The notes: generated by a model not told the origin, from the sequence alone. 64,000 nt of DNA from Fulvia fulva (GCF_020509005.1 NC_063020.1:992001-1056000), one strand, 5' to 3'; shown: positions 46,803 through 57,652, counted from the first letter of the stretch. Numbers and translations are program-made.

Positions 46803-47306
46803 TCAGCCCATCCTGCTGCGACCAGATACACGGCGATGAGAGGTTGGCGCTGGCGTTGCAGTGCCATTCTTGCTTAGACAAGTCGTTGGACCTGTCCTCC
46901 ACATCCAGAACCTGGGACAGCCGTTCATGACGATGGTCAAGATGCCGGACCTGCCATCTGGCCAACGGTGGGCTCTTTGCTGACAGTGTCTCTGAGCGCC
47001 AGCCAGACTGTAATGATTGCAAGAGAGGTCGGCGAATGCGGCGCGCAAGAAGATGTGTTTCTTGGCGGCTGTACTGTCGATGCTGCACCAGAGTGCCGTG
47101 CTCGACCACCACGAGTGCATGATGATGCGTTGGAAGAGGACGTCGGCGTAGTGCTGGCGGAGTCGCTTGTTCACAGCCAGAAGCGATGGACGACGAAAGT
47201 GCGCATCAGCCAGGTCGGCAAAGGCCGCCATGTCGTTTATCGCTACGAAGTCGTAGATGAGGTCGAGCAGCTCCGGCGGTAGCGACAGCAACGGTGCAAG
47301 CGACAT
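46803..47306 (-). CDS. F-box-like hypothetical protein
   Basis: From the ATG at 47306 the 167-residue frame starts MSLAPLLSLPPELLDLIYDF, a clear F-box-like helix pair, followed by FRRPSLLAVNKRLRQHYADV as in fungal F-box/2EXR proteins. From about residue 95 the similarity fades (CNHYSLAGAQRHCQQRAHRW), so an intron or frame change after this point is likely and the 3' half is uncertain. The 5' open extension to 47729 is not F-box-like and is excluded. Confidence 0.5.
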   Translation of the reverse strand: MSLAPLLSLPPELLDLIYDFVAINDMAAFADLADAHFRRPSLLAVNKRLRQHYADVLFQRIIMHSWWSSTALWCSIDSTAAKKHIFLRAAFADLSCNHYSLAGAQRHCQQRAHRWPDGRSGILTIVMNGCPRFWMWRTGPTTCLSKNGTATPAPTSHRRVSGRSRMG

Positions 47307-47780
47307 GATACAACTGTCCGGCAGGTCCTGGTGTTTTCGAGTAAGCGGGTTGTGTTGTGCCAGCCACTTGATTTTGGCTGGCACCCAAGCGTGCCAGCCT
47401 CGCCCAAGCCAACGCGTGCACGTCAGGCACGCACGCCTCGACACACGCATACACATGCACCCTCTTTCCGCCACACGCGCTGCATACAACAAGACATACA
47501 CACACCATACCACCACACATTCACTACCCGAGTATTTGCACTTCAGCTTCCCGCACCGAGCACTGACATCGCGCCCGAACGGCCATCTCTGCCCCTCCGA
47601 AGCCCGTCGTCGCCCCACCGTGCCCACCAACCTCGAACATCTCGAGGCTCCGCTCCGAGCTGCCGTACGCAACCGACCGAAGCGCGCATACAGCAGCCTA
47701 CAACGAGAGAACAACTTGGGAGGAAGCATCTGCTACAGCACACCACAACACATAGCTGCTCGCAGCTGCCTCCGGGCACC
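47307..47780. promoter_or_regulatory. Divergent promoter region
   Basis: 474 bp between the divergent starts of the F-box-like gene and the membrane protein gene. It is C/A-rich with CACAC-type tracts toward the plus-strand gene. Confidence 0.4.
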
Positions 47781-48425
47781 ATGCCGGCCCTTCCGTACCA
47801 CGATCCGACCTTTGAGACAGATACCCGCGCATTCGATCTGCGGCAACTACGCCGCGCAGCAGATATAGTCGGCCAAGCGCTGTCACATACCGCACCATCG
47901 CTACTGACGCGGGTACCTCACACTCTCACCAAGCGACAAAGTGGTGGCGTCCTCGCAATACCCACCCAATATCAAGGCATCAACGCTGGACCGGCGCCTG
48001 GCGCGGTGGTTGGCATTGTCCTAGGCAGCATCGCAGGCTTCTTACTGCTGATATGGATCCTATGGGTGGCCACCAACAGCGGCTCGGGCTTCATTCGGTC
48101 GAGTCGTCTGACAGAGGAGGACGTTGTTGTACGGCGGAGATCTCGGAGTAGAGGGACTAGGCGCAGTCATGCTCGAACCGAGATGACCAGCAGGAGTCCA
48201 AGGCGCGCAAGAGTGATTCGACAAGAGCGGATAGTGCGAGACAGCGTGCCTCCTCCGCGACAGCCAAGTCGCATACGAGAGACCGTGCTGGTGGACGACA
48301 TGCGCGGACCTCCAGAGCGTAGAGTGGATGGTGACGACATCGTGGAAGTGATTGAGGAGAATTCGTCGATAGGCCTACCTGAGCCTCGGCGGAAGAACAG
48401 ACGGTCGTCTGCTGGTTACAGGTGA
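47781..48425 (+). CDS. Single-pass membrane protein with basic cytosolic tail
   Basis: A 214-residue frame from ATG 47781. There is no signal peptide. Residues 74-98 (GAVVGIVLGSIAGFLLLIWI and following) form one transmembrane helix. An Arg/Ser-rich tail follows (VVVRRRSRSRGTRRSHART, RRARVIRQERIVRD), then an acidic end (DGDDIVEVIEENSS). This layout recurs in pezizomycete proteins of unknown role. A GTGAGT donor overlaps the stop; splicing to the ACAG before 48516 would again give Arg-stop, so the protein is the same either way. The open frame upstream of 47781 is low-complexity leader. Confidence 0.75.
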   Translation: MPALPYHDPTFETDTRAFDLRQLRRAADIVGQALSHTAPSLLTRVPHTLTKRQSGGVLAIPTQYQGINAGPAPGAVVGIVLGSIAGFLLLIWILWVATNSGSGFIRSSRLTEEDVVVRRRSRSRGTRRSHARTEMTSRSPRRARVIRQERIVRDSVPPPRQPSRIRETVLVDDMRGPPERRVDGDDIVEVIEENSSIGLPEPRRKNRRSSAGYR

Positions 48426-49155
48426 GTCCTCTCGTGCTTTTGCTGCAGCTGCCCGACAGCAATGCCCTGAAACATACATAGCCTTGCGCAGGCACTAACC
48501 CACCCTCGCGACAGATGACGACAGTTGTTCGACGCTGTGACATGAAACTTACAAGAGATACCCAGGCGAGGACAGGTACAGTTCTCTGACGTCTAATCCT
48601 GTTTCGATCCTTCCGCAACCCTGCAGCAGCACAGATCTGCATCCAGTCCTTCGAAAGAGTCGCATGTACGTGAATGTGCAGAACAAGATGTAATTGTATC
48701 GACTTGCATGTGAAAGGACACCAGGATAGCGACGGCGTTTGACGGTACAAGTAGTACATTGGGACAGGCATGACATCGGCGGTCAACAAATGCACATTCC
48801 TCGCGCCCCTTCGGCGCCGAGGCGGCACGGACACCGCGTTGAGTGTCAACTGTATTGAGCAATGGTGAACACGCATATCATCGGAAGAATGGGCGAGGAA
48901 GGAGGAGATATACCCCAGAGTGGCTTTTACTGCGGCACCGAGTACCTTGAATAGAGTCAAAAGGCCTTTGCGCCGGACTCAACACGTGCTTTTTTGCAGC
49001 TGGCACTTGCATGCATACTAGTACCAGCTGCTGCTGTCTATACAAAATGCCGCATCGCGTAATTACTGCAAGAAGCCTTTCATCCTGTGCCTTCCTTCCT
49101 CTTTCGTTACGACCTCCACAGTCCACTCGCCAGAACGCCGACCTGACCTTAAATC
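48426..49155. other. Intergenic, no gene seen
   Basis: Possibly includes a 3' UTR intron of the membrane-protein gene (to about 48515). Antisense frames of up to 267 codons overlap the neighbouring CDS and are not called. Confidence 0.4.
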
Positions 49156-49392
49156 ATGCCAGCCACAACAGCAGAACCCAGAGTCCCAACGAGTCTCCAC
49201 CTCTTCCGCATCCAACCCATCTACACGCCCAAAGAAATCTCATGTCTCATCAAAAACTTGCTCGCCCGCGACTTCGACCGCACCAAAATCCTACGCGACT
49301 CCTCCTCTATTCTTAGCCGCGCCGCCGCGACCGCGGACCAACGGACGCTGATAACTAAACCAACACCCAACAATCGAAATCGCAGCCAGTAA
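49156..49392 (+). CDS. Short hypothetical frame, possibly a gene fragment
   Basis: 78 codons. Residues 13-50 (LHLFRIQPIYTPKEISCLIK, LLARDFDRTKILRDSS) have protein-like amphipathic character. The last 30 residues lie antisense to the MFS transporter 3' end and look random. It may be a truncated N-terminus of a lost gene. No family recognised. Confidence 0.25.
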   Translation: MPATTAEPRVPTSLHLFRIQPIYTPKEISCLIKNLLARDFDRTKILRDSSSILSRAAATADQRTLITKPTPNNRNRSQ

Positions 49393-51079
49393 CAACGTCG
49401 CACCACAAAAGCTCTGCGCTCCCGGCCAACTTTCAGGAAAGATAGCGCCGCCGACGGGACTTCCGATCAGAATTCCTAACGCGCCGGCGAACATGTTGAT
49501 CCCGAAGCGCGTGCCGATCGTGCGCAGGTCGCTGGTCATGGACGCGACTGCGGCGCCTTGGAGGGATACGAACGCGCCGGAGCAGAAGCCGTAGAGGAAG
49601 CACCACACAATCAGGCCCGGGGTAGAGTGTTTAATCGCAATCCAGCAGAACGCCAGAATCGTCGCTGCGGCGGTGGTGGTTGCGAGGACTTTTAACGGGT
49701 GGAAGAATTTGTCTGCGATGAGGGAGGGGATGATGCGGCCGGGGATGGAGCCGACGTTGAGGAAGATGAGCATCCAGAATTGGAAGTCGAGGGAGTGCTG
49801 GGCGGCGAATTGCTCGATGAAGAAGTAGGGGATGTATTGGCCGACGAAGCCGAAGAAGGTGGCGAGGTTCATGATTTCGAAGGGGAGTTCGAGGAGGATG
49901 GAGGTGTCGAAGATTTTACGCGCGCCGGGGGGTTTGGCGCGGGGTTTGATGAGGGTGCAGGGGATTGTGAGGGTCTGTTTGATGTGGTTAGTTTTAGGTG
50001 AAGAGCGGTGGGTGAAGGAGGTGGTTGTGTGGACATACGAGGATGGCGATGAAGCCTATGATGCGGACAGCCCAGCCGAAGCCAAGGACTGGCTGGACGT
50101 AGGTGAAGACGATGGGGTACATGACGCCGCCCAGGGAGGAGCCAGAGGCTGAGATGCCCATCGCCAGAGCGCGCTTTTTGCTGAAGTACGAAGGGAGGAC
50201 GGAGGTGGCTGTGATGAAGAGCGCGCCGCCGCCCAGGCCACAGCAGATGCCTTGGGCGAGGATCAGTTGCCAGTATTTGTCGCAGAGAGACATCATCATT
50301 ATGCCAAGTGCCACAGAGAAGGAACCGAAAAGGACAAGTAGTCGTGGCGAGCCAATGTCGAAGATGGGGCCCCAGGATATGGGTGATGCGCATAGGAAGA
50401 ATGAGGTCAATGTGCCTATCCATGCTATCGATGAGTTTGTCTGGCCGCGGATCAGAGTTTCCTTGTAGTACGATTGGAACACGCCGAAAGCGTTGATCAG
50501 GCCCCACGTGTTGAAGAATAGGAAGTAACCAGCAAGTACTTGCAGCCACGCGGTTGTGCCGCCATCAGGGGGTGGTCCTCCAGGTGGTCCAGGCGGGGGA
50601 TTGTGAGTTGATTCTGCGGGCGAAGGTGAAAGATACTCCTTGACGACTGAACTAATCGATGGGCCTTTGTCGCCGTGGTGCGCCGCATTGTGAGGTATGG
50701 CTAATGGTGACTCCGTAGGCCATGTCCTTCCGTTGGTAGACGACGTTGGGGATTCTGGACCTGGATAGCCTGGGTGGAAGCCAGGCGAGGCAGCGCGGCG
50801 AATGTCGTCTCTCGACATAAAGGCCTGCTGTGTCGGGGATACAATATCTGAGACATTTCGCTCGTGGTATGGCACGAGGTTGCTGCTGGAGTTGGTAAAG
50901 TTTGAATCCCCAAAAGGTCGATGCGAGTCCTGCGTTAGTGGTCTGTGGAACGCAGCAAAGCCTGAGGCTGCAGACTCGTCCCTCGCATGGCCACGCCAGT
51001 TGGATGCGATCGATTGGTCCCTCGAATGCAAAGGCGATTCGCGCATCTGGAAATGAAAATCGTCCTCCTTGTGCGCCAT
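49291..51079 (-). CDS. MFS transporter, monocarboxylate-transporter-like
   Basis: Exons 51079-50039 and 49974-49291; the 64-bp intron has a GTATGT donor and a CACTAACC-type branch site. 574 residues. Residues 1-165 are a long polar, Ser/Pro-rich cytosolic tail ending in PPPGPPGGPPPDGG. About twelve membrane spans follow, beginning TTAWLQVLAGYFLFFNTWGL. NAFGVFQSYYKETL, ALAMGISASGSSLGGVMYPI and GVGAFVS-like blocks (here GFCSGAFVSLQGAA) are the marks of fungal MCT/Mch-type carriers. Substrate unknown; monocarboxylates, riboflavin or secondary metabolites are all carried by relatives. It lies 1.8 kb from the NRPS-like gene and diverges from it. Confidence 0.93.
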
Positions 51080-52866
51080 TTCGATGAGTCCGACAAAGCT
51101 AGGTGCAGGCGGTGTAGAAGAGCGGTAGTACTTGAGCTTGTAGCAGACTCAAGCGGTCATCGTCTCAGGCAAAACTCGCAATACAATACCGACAACCACA
51201 GCGCTCGCTGCTAGCAACACGGCACCAGATTCGTCCAACTGCCGCCCAGGCAGAAAATAGCTAAGCAGGGCAATCGTGTTGGGCTATGCTCGTGCGATGG
51301 ATCTGGCGACTCTCCGCAGATACCGCCGGTAAGGGAGTGTGGTTGAGCGGAAGTCGGGTTGCCTACTGGATCCTCGGTCTTGGTTGTTTTGCTTGATCAA
51401 GGAAGATGACCATGGCCATGTGCGCTAGAAAGAAAGCAGACCTACACGCACGAAAAGGACTTGGTCCCGAAGGATGTGCAGCGGGCAGCAGTCGGGTGAG
51501 AAGGACGCATCAACGAAGACGCTGGGGACGGGCAGATAACTTCACATGGCGAGACTGAGGTCAAGGAGCGTCGTGACTCGGCTGAACGGACTACACAGAT
51601 AGCAGTGTCGATATCTAGGGCGACGATTTTAGCAGCAGTGTATGCAGTCGGGTGGCAGGCATTGTTGCACAGGCTTAGGCCCTCGGCAAGGGTGGGTCAA
51701 TAGTGCTGGCGCTCGCATTCCCAGTGCGTAGGTGCGGTAGGTCACATTGACACTTGTGCGTCCCGGTGCTGCGTTCTCTGCCATACAGCCTACGTGGAGG
51801 TGACGTCCCATGGGCAGTTGCGGAGGTGTTTGTGTCTCACGAGAAAGGCGGAGAGCAGGCAAGGAGGCTCTGATGTTGTTTGTCTGAGATTGGCTTCTGA
51901 CTACAGATGCTTGTGATCCTTGTCGTGGCTCAGGTACCCGTCGGCTCTGGCCAATGAGACTGCGTGCCGTCCGTTTCCAGTATAGCGCCTGCTGCTCTGA
52001 ACGCTACCGGCTGCAAGTCTTAGCACAGGCAGGTGGCTGAAGATAGAGCTTCCATTCAGCTTCACCTTGCATAACGAACGCCATATTGTCACAGACGAAC
52101 GCTATCAGGGCGCCTACCACCCTCCGCCGACCCTTCGGACATACCACTTCACACCTACCTACGTGTGTGACGTCGTCGCCGGCGCAAGCGAGATGAAGTG
52201 CCCGCCAGCACCCATGTCCGTCTGCGGTCTGTCGCGAGTGGCGACGGCGGGCTGCAAACGAAGAATCCATGCCATCACCGACAGAAAATATTATGGGGCA
52301 TGCAATCAAGCGGGCCTTTCGCTGCTTCAAGACTCCACCACACACGAACGCTTCAGACCCAACGGAAAGCGTTGGTCGTGCGGCAGCAGTCTCTGATAGA
52401 GTCCTGATGCGCACTGCCACGCCTGGACACGGACCTTTCGAGCATTCCACAGCGGACGTGTCACCGCGTCTGGCTCTGCCGGGCATGCGCCTTCTGGTGT
52501 GCTGCATCCTGGCTGCACTATACCGATATGGCAGCGACGCAGGGAACCGCCGATGGAACGGTTGCAAAGTCCTTCGCGTGAAACGGCCTTGGCGAGCTTC
52601 GTAGGATTCTTTTCGATGCTTGATGACTTGGGTTAGGTTGCGTCGCGTACATGTCCGAGAGTTATGTTTAGTTCTGTAGGGTCGTTTAGTCTTAGCAACA
52701 TGCTAGTCGACCCTCAACGGCCCCCGGCAGAATGCACATGTGGCGATAGATTGACGGCAGCGGGTCAGTGAGCATGAGCAGTACATAGGCTGCCGCTTTC
52801 CTGTCGCTCTGCATCGATTGAGTCTGGCCTGAATACAAGGTCGCACTACTAAGTCCCTTGAGCAAC
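51080..52866. other. Divergent intergenic region, MFS to NRPS-like
   Basis: 1.8 kb between two divergent starts. No third gene with a recognisable domain. If the transporter and enzyme are co-regulated, their control sites should lie here. Confidence 0.45.
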
Positions 52867-55800
52867 ATGGGTGAAACAATGCTCTCCATTGAGTACGGCC
52901 CAAAAGTCGGCACCCAGAAGGAATCCCACCTCCAGCTCTGGCAAGATGTTGTGAATGCACGACCAAACGCAACAGCCCTCATCGCCAAACATCAGTCACC
53001 ATCCACATTCCGCTGGGTCGGAAGTCAACATGTTGACACACCATACGTCCAATGGACCTTTGCAGATCTCGACCGAGGAGCCAGAAGACTGGCCACTGCC
53101 TTGAATAGGTTGACACACATCGACCGTCGACCGATCGCAGCTCTTATCAACAACCAAGCAGAATGGGCGCTTCTATACTGGGCTTCGGCCTATCTTCATT
53201 CGCCCTTTGTGCCCATCAACCCGAAGATCGCAACGAGGACCGAGGAACTCAACCATATGCTGGATCTTGTTGGACCCGCGGTTCTGGTCAGCGCAGATCT
53301 GCAGATTGCAAGTCAGCTTGAGCAGAGCGTGTCCGAGAAGCTTATGTCGTCTATTGACGTGAGATTAACCTTGTCAGCATCAGGTGCGGAGACCTCGCAG
53401 ACATGGGGTCTTCTTGGAAATGTCATGTCCGGCGAGCCAACACCACCAGATACGCCAGATGTGATGTCTGCAGACGACACTATAGTCATCCTCTTCACTA
53501 GCGGAACGACCTCGCTTCCGAAACCTTGTGCTTTGACCAGCTTTCAGTGCTTGAACGCTGCGCTTGGATACATGGATGCCCAGAAGGTTAATTCGAGCCA
53601 TCGATTCGTTCAGCACCTTCCAGGCTTCCACTCTTATGGCATTGGCTGGTCGCTGGGTTTCTGGTTGAGAGGTGGAACAGTCATCTTCCCGTCCGACTCT
53701 TTCGAGGCTCAGGCCACGCTCGAATGCTTCGATCAGCATGGAGCAACCCACATGGGATTGGTTCCTACCACAGCACAGGCGATCTTGGCGCATCCAGCAT
53801 TCGCGAAGACAGACCTCAGCACACTGGTCAGCATCGACATTTCTGGCGCTGGAGTGTTGCCGAGCTTGGTGGAGGCTTGCACAGCTGCGCTGAAAGTTCC
53901 ATCTAGCACCAGTTATGGCATGACCGAAAGCCCTGGCACTGCAGCATGGGGTGTCGATGAAGGATCTGTCCTCCGTGATGGTGAGGTCATGTCTGGCCGA
54001 CCTGTAAGAAACACTGTACAGAAGATCTGCGAGCCAGACTCCAGAGACGCCGTGCCCCGTGGGCAATTGGGTGAGCTGCACAATGGTGGGCCGCAAGTCA
54101 TTCTGCGATACATGGACCCAAGAGTTTCCACCAAAGACTTCTACCAGGACGAAGATGGCACCAGATGGATCATTACCGGCGACCAAGCAGTCATGGACCA
54201 CGACGGAGCTGTACGAATCACTGGCCGGTACAAGGACATGATCATCCGCGGTGGTGAGAACATTTCTCCCGCTGGCATCGAAGACTATCTCAGCAAGAAG
54301 GAAGCTGTATTCCAGGTCTATGTGGTGGGCGCGCCGGACGACATGGCTGGCGAGGTGCCGATCGCTGTCATTACGACAAAGGAAGGCCAGGAAGCAGATA
54401 TCGCAGCGCTGAAGCAAGACGTAACCCGGGATCTTGGGGCAGCCTTTGCGCCAAAGCTGATTCTCCATCTGAACAAAGACCTTGGCTTGGACGCTTTCCC
54501 AAGCACAGCCTCCGGCAAAATCAGAAAGGTCGAGCTTGCCAAGGTGGTCAAGGAGTATCTGAAAGCGCAAGCTGAGGCTGGCCTCGACAAGTCAGGATCC
54601 ACGATCGATTCTCTTCTTGGCATCTGGAAGATGATCAGTGGTGCCGATGGACTTCTGCCTTCAACTACAATCGATGCCTTTGCAGACTCGCTTATGATGA
54701 TGCAGCTTTCTGGCATTGTTAAGAAGGAGTTTGACCGCGATATCACAGTCGAAGACTTCAAGTTATGCGAGAGTATTCAGGACCAGGCAGATCTTGTTGA
54801 TTCCAGGCCACTGAGGAGTGCCGTGATCACCAAGCCCAGACGCGAAGGCCCGCCCGCTTTGCTCGACATGCCTCATGCGAGGGAAGACGTTGAGGTATAC
54901 GAGCGAACACAGCATGCCGTGGCTGACATGCTGGCGCCACTCGGCATGAAGTGGGACGATGTCGAGGACGTTGTGCCACTTCCAGATTGGGACGCCATCT
55001 TCTGCCACCGCATTCGCCCGTCTTCGTGGAACCTTCGCTTCAGCTACAACGCGCCAGTGGGTGTTGAAGCTCTGGAGAAAGCCATCAGAGCGTCGCTGGA
55101 GTTCCACCCAACGATGAGATCAATGGCACTGGACCAAGATGGCGAAACACTGCTCGTCACTCTGCGTAGCACCGAGGAATGGTGCAAAGCATCCATCACG
55201 ACCGGCTGGGAGGTGCAGACCAAAGAAGACCTCAACACCCTTGTGCTGAACGACCCGATTCTCGATAATGCCAGCGCTCCTGGGCCGCTCGTCAAGTTCC
55301 ATGTCGCCAAGATCCTGGAGGACGGTACATCCGGTCTCGTGCTGGTCGCATCGCACGCAGTCAACGATATGAGCATGACCAAAGTGTGGCTGGAGGATAT
55401 CGTAAATCTCCTGACCGGCGAAGCCACGCCAGTGCATCACGCACAGTTCAAAGACTATGCCACAGCCTTCTTCGACCATCGCGATGGCCTTGAAGCCGAC
55501 AACGGCATCGAGTTGTTTGCCAGGAAGCATCAAGGTGTCAGTCTAGTCCCCGAGACAACTTTCTGGCCACCCCAAAGAGCACCCGAATGGTTCAAAGGTG
55601 TCGATGCAGGCTGGTCAAGGTGGACAGGAACCAAAGCCAGGAAAGGCGAACGCTCGGTTGCTCAGAGTGAGAAGGTCAAAGCCCAGGCCGGTATCCGCAG
55701 AGCAGTCAAGGTTGACGACCTACAAAGGCTCAAGGCCGAGTACAATGTGCCAGTCTTCATGCTAGTCAAAGCCGCCATCGCCATCCTCAACATCTCGAGG

Positions 55801-56418
55801 ACTGGTGGCAAAGAAGCAATCTTCGGAACCATCAACGCCGCACGGTCGTGGCCATTCAGCTCCGACTACAACGCTCTCGAAAGAGAAGCATACACTGGCA
55901 ACCCGTTGGACATCTCCGGCTGCACAACCGAGTACGTCCTTGACAGAATATCCGTCGGCAGCTCAAAGTCATTGCTAGCGTTCATGCAGCAAGTAACCAA
56001 GGACGAAGAGCAGAACTCTGCATACGCCCACACCCCCATCTTCCGCATAATCGACCGCCTCCGGGATCCCATCTCTGCGGACGATACTAGAACTTTCGCA
56101 GAACGCGAGCGGGACGCCGCGTCGTACTTGCCACTAATCAGGAGGCAGAGTTTCAACTGGCTACCTACTGCACCGACTGCGCAGAACCCAAAGGGTCTCA
56201 GGTTCCAGCAGATGTTGACTCGCATGGACAATGGCCTGACGATTACGGGATTCTTGATGGATGATAAGCGCAGTGTCGCTTTGGGCTTCAGCTGGGATGC
56301 GGAGCATTTGAGCTTTACCGAGGCTGAGAGAGCGCTTAATGACTTGACCGGTCTTGTGGACAAGATGGGTAAGGAGGAGAATTGGTCAAAGTCCGTGGAA
56401 GAGCTCTTGCGGATGTAA
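52867..56418 (+). CDS. NRPS-like enzyme with A-T-C architecture
   Basis: A single exon of 1183 residues from ATG 52867 (the open frame extends three codons to a TTG). The adenylation domain (about 15-560) shows FTSGTTSLPK, SYGMTESPG, WIITGDQ, GRYKDMIIRGGENISPAGIE and PSTASGKIRK. The RGGENISPAGIE form is closer to acyl-CoA synthetases than to amino-acid-activating domains. The carrier domain has its phosphopantetheine serine at Ser608 (DAFADSLMMMQ). The C-terminal half (about 690-1183) is a condensation-type acyltransferase. Its HHxxxDG motif is degenerate, SHAVNDM, but keeps the catalytic His830 and Asp834. No reductase or thioesterase follows. It probably loads a carboxylic acid on its own carrier and transfers it to an unknown acceptor. 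Confidence 0.93.
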   Translation: MGETMLSIEYGPKVGTQKESHLQLWQDVVNARPNATALIAKHQSPSTFRWVGSQHVDTPYVQWTFADLDRGARRLATALNRLTHIDRRPIAALINNQAEWALLYWASAYLHSPFVPINPKIATRTEELNHMLDLVGPAVLVSADLQIASQLEQSVSEKLMSSIDVRLTLSASGAETSQTWGLLGNVMSGEPTPPDTPDVMSADDTIVILFTSGTTSLPKPCALTSFQCLNAALGYMDAQKVNSSHRFVQHLPGFHSYGIGWSLGFWLRGGTVIFPSDSFEAQATLECFDQHGATHMGLVPTTAQAILAHPAFAKTDLSTLVSIDISGAGVLPSLVEACTAALKVPSSTSYGMTESPGTAAWGVDEGSVLRDGEVMSGRPVRNTVQKICEPDSRDAVPRGQLGELHNGGPQVILRYMDPRVSTKDFYQDEDGTRWIITGDQAVMDHDGAVRITGRYKDMIIRGGENISPAGIEDYLSKKEAVFQVYVVGAPDDMAGEVPIAVITTKEGQEADIAALKQDVTRDLGAAFAPKLILHLNKDLGLDAFPSTASGKIRKVELAKVVKEYLKAQAEAGLDKSGSTIDSLLGIWKMISGADGLLPSTTIDAFADSLMMMQLSGIVKKEFDRDITVEDFKLCESIQDQADLVDSRPLRSAVITKPRREGPPALLDMPHAREDVEVYERTQHAVADMLAPLGMKWDDVEDVVPLPDWDAIFCHRIRPSSWNLRFSYNAPVGVEALEKAIRASLEFHPTMRSMALDQDGETLLVTLRSTEEWCKASITTGWEVQTKEDLNTLVLNDPILDNASAPGPLVKFHVAKILEDGTSGLVLVASHAVNDMSMTKVWLEDIVNLLTGEATPVHHAQFKDYATAFFDHRDGLEADNGIELFARKHQGVSLVPETTFWPPQRAPEWFKGVDAGWSRWTGTKARKGERSVAQSEKVKAQAGIRRAVKVDDLQRLKAEYNVPVFMLVKAAIAILNISRTGGKEAIFGTINAARSWPFSSDYNALEREAYTGNPLDISGCTTEYVLDRISVGSSKSLLAFMQQVTKDEEQNSAYAHTPIFRIIDRLRDPISADDTRTFAERERDAASYLPLIRRQSFNWLPTAPTAQNPKGLRFQQMLTRMDNGLTITGFLMDDKRSVALGFSWDAEHLSFTEAERALNDLTGLVDKMGKEENWSKSVEELLRM

Positions 56419-56584
56419 TGTGGTGATGTGGTTTGGGTAGCAGGGTACCTTTCAGTGGCATAATTGGACAGTGTGGGATGTTTGGGAACCAGGTTGGGAC
56501 AGATACCAGATTGACGACAGACAGATGGCGCCACAAGGCTCTTGTTCCAGTTCGTAGCATTTGGCCAGTATCTAATGTATCATT

Positions 56585-57652
56585 TCATGCGAGAATCAGT
56601 TCTTCCAGATCTCCATCCTCTATATCGTCTGGCCACGCTTCACTATCCATCATGCCCTCAATCGTGGCGGCTCCTACGAATGTGTATACCCCTTCCTCCA
56701 GTTCGTCAGGACGTAGGATGAGCGGGCTATCGCAGCCTTTGACTAACGTGACGACATCTTCAACTTCCATGTTGGCACCAAAGCAGAACCCACTGTCGCC
56801 ATCGTCTGTCACGAAGAAAGTTTCGAATTTGGACCTGTCCAAATCCTGCTCTCGGAAGTCCTTGAAGCCTTTGGCGTGAGCTTTCTTTGCGAAGTCTGGA
56901 TCATTCAGACCAGCCAGCCCTAATTCCGAGGTCAAGTCGTAAGCAACTTCGATATTCTTTCGCTGCTGTTGCATGATCGCTGGCTCGTCGTCTGGCTTGA
57001 GGCGGAGCTGCGAGATCAGGTGAGCATCCACGAGCTTGTCGATGATCTTGTCGCGCGATGTGCCTAGAAAGCATTCTTGTAGACATATGATCCACTTCGC
57101 GACTGCGAGTGGCTCTTTCATGTCAGTCTCAGGCTCCACGAACGCCTGAACCTTGGACATGATCGATCCGTGAACTGAAAGTTCTGGGTTTGTGATGGCG
57201 TCTCGCCGTTCATCGTAGACGCTTCCTCTGGTAGCACTTCTCATTGTTGAAGTCTGTTGAGCCTTGTTTTCAAGCGACACCAGGTCGAGCCAGTGTTGGT
57301 CCTCGTCGGTCGCGCTGTTCCAATCAATGACCCAGGAAGGAAGTGATTTTGTACTGTGTGGTGTTGCAGCAAGACTCAGCCAGTTGAGACTTGCGCGTTG
57401 GGTCACAAGCGATCGTGTCAGTCCGGTGTACCATTGCGGCGCTGTCATGTATTCATTCAACTTAGGCGCTGCTAGGCCCGCTTGCTTGAAGATGGCAAGG
57501 ACTTCTGAAGCTCTGTCCTTCGGATCTGTCGCTTGTGAGCTTTTCAGCTGTATCAGTGTGCTCTGCTGAGGATCATCCTTGTGCTTGGCTATCTCCGGGA
57601 GCGTCGATCGAAGCTCCTCGAGTCCGATGTTGGCATCCTCGTAATGTGGCAT
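56585..57652 (-). CDS. HET-family protein lacking the HET domain
   Basis: Single exon of 355 residues from ATG 57652 (MPHYEDANIGLEEL). It matches only the part that normally follows a HET domain: LPSWVIDWN near residue 105, then the closing block FFVTDDGDSGFCFG, VTLVKGCDSPLILRP and YTFVGAATIEGMMDSEAW. No YALSYTWG or WIDALCIDQ block exists upstream on this strand. The frame is intact, so the product may be made, but it lacks the death-triggering domain. Either a truncated relic or a stand-alone regulator of HET proteins. It ends 167 bp from the NRPS-like stop (convergent). Confidence 0.75.
   Translation of the reverse strand: MPHYEDANIGLEELRSTLPEIAKHKDDPQQSTLIQLKSSQATDPKDRASEVLAIFKQAGLAAPKLNEYMTAPQWYTGLTRSLVTQRASLNWLSLAATPHSTKSLPSWVIDWNSATDEDQHWLDLVSLENKAQQTSTMRSATRGSVYDERRDAITNPELSVHGSIMSKVQAFVEPETDMKEPLAVAKWIICLQECFLGTSRDKIIDKLVDAHLISQLRLKPDDEPAIMQQQRKNIEVAYDLTSELGLAGLNDPDFAKKAHAKGFKDFREQDLDRSKFETFFVTDDGDSGFCFGANMEVEDVVTLVKGCDSPLILRPDELEEGVYTFVGAATIEGMMDSEAWPDDIEDGDLEELILA

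Noticed and set aside
47331..47780. N-terminal extension of the membrane protein to 47331
   Set aside because: The translation is His/Thr/Pro low-complexity leader, and ATG 47781 begins the family-like part.
53380..54570. 396-codon antisense frame within the NRPS-like gene
   Set aside because: Shadow of the coding strand; it has no domain and the sense frame carries all adenylation motifs.
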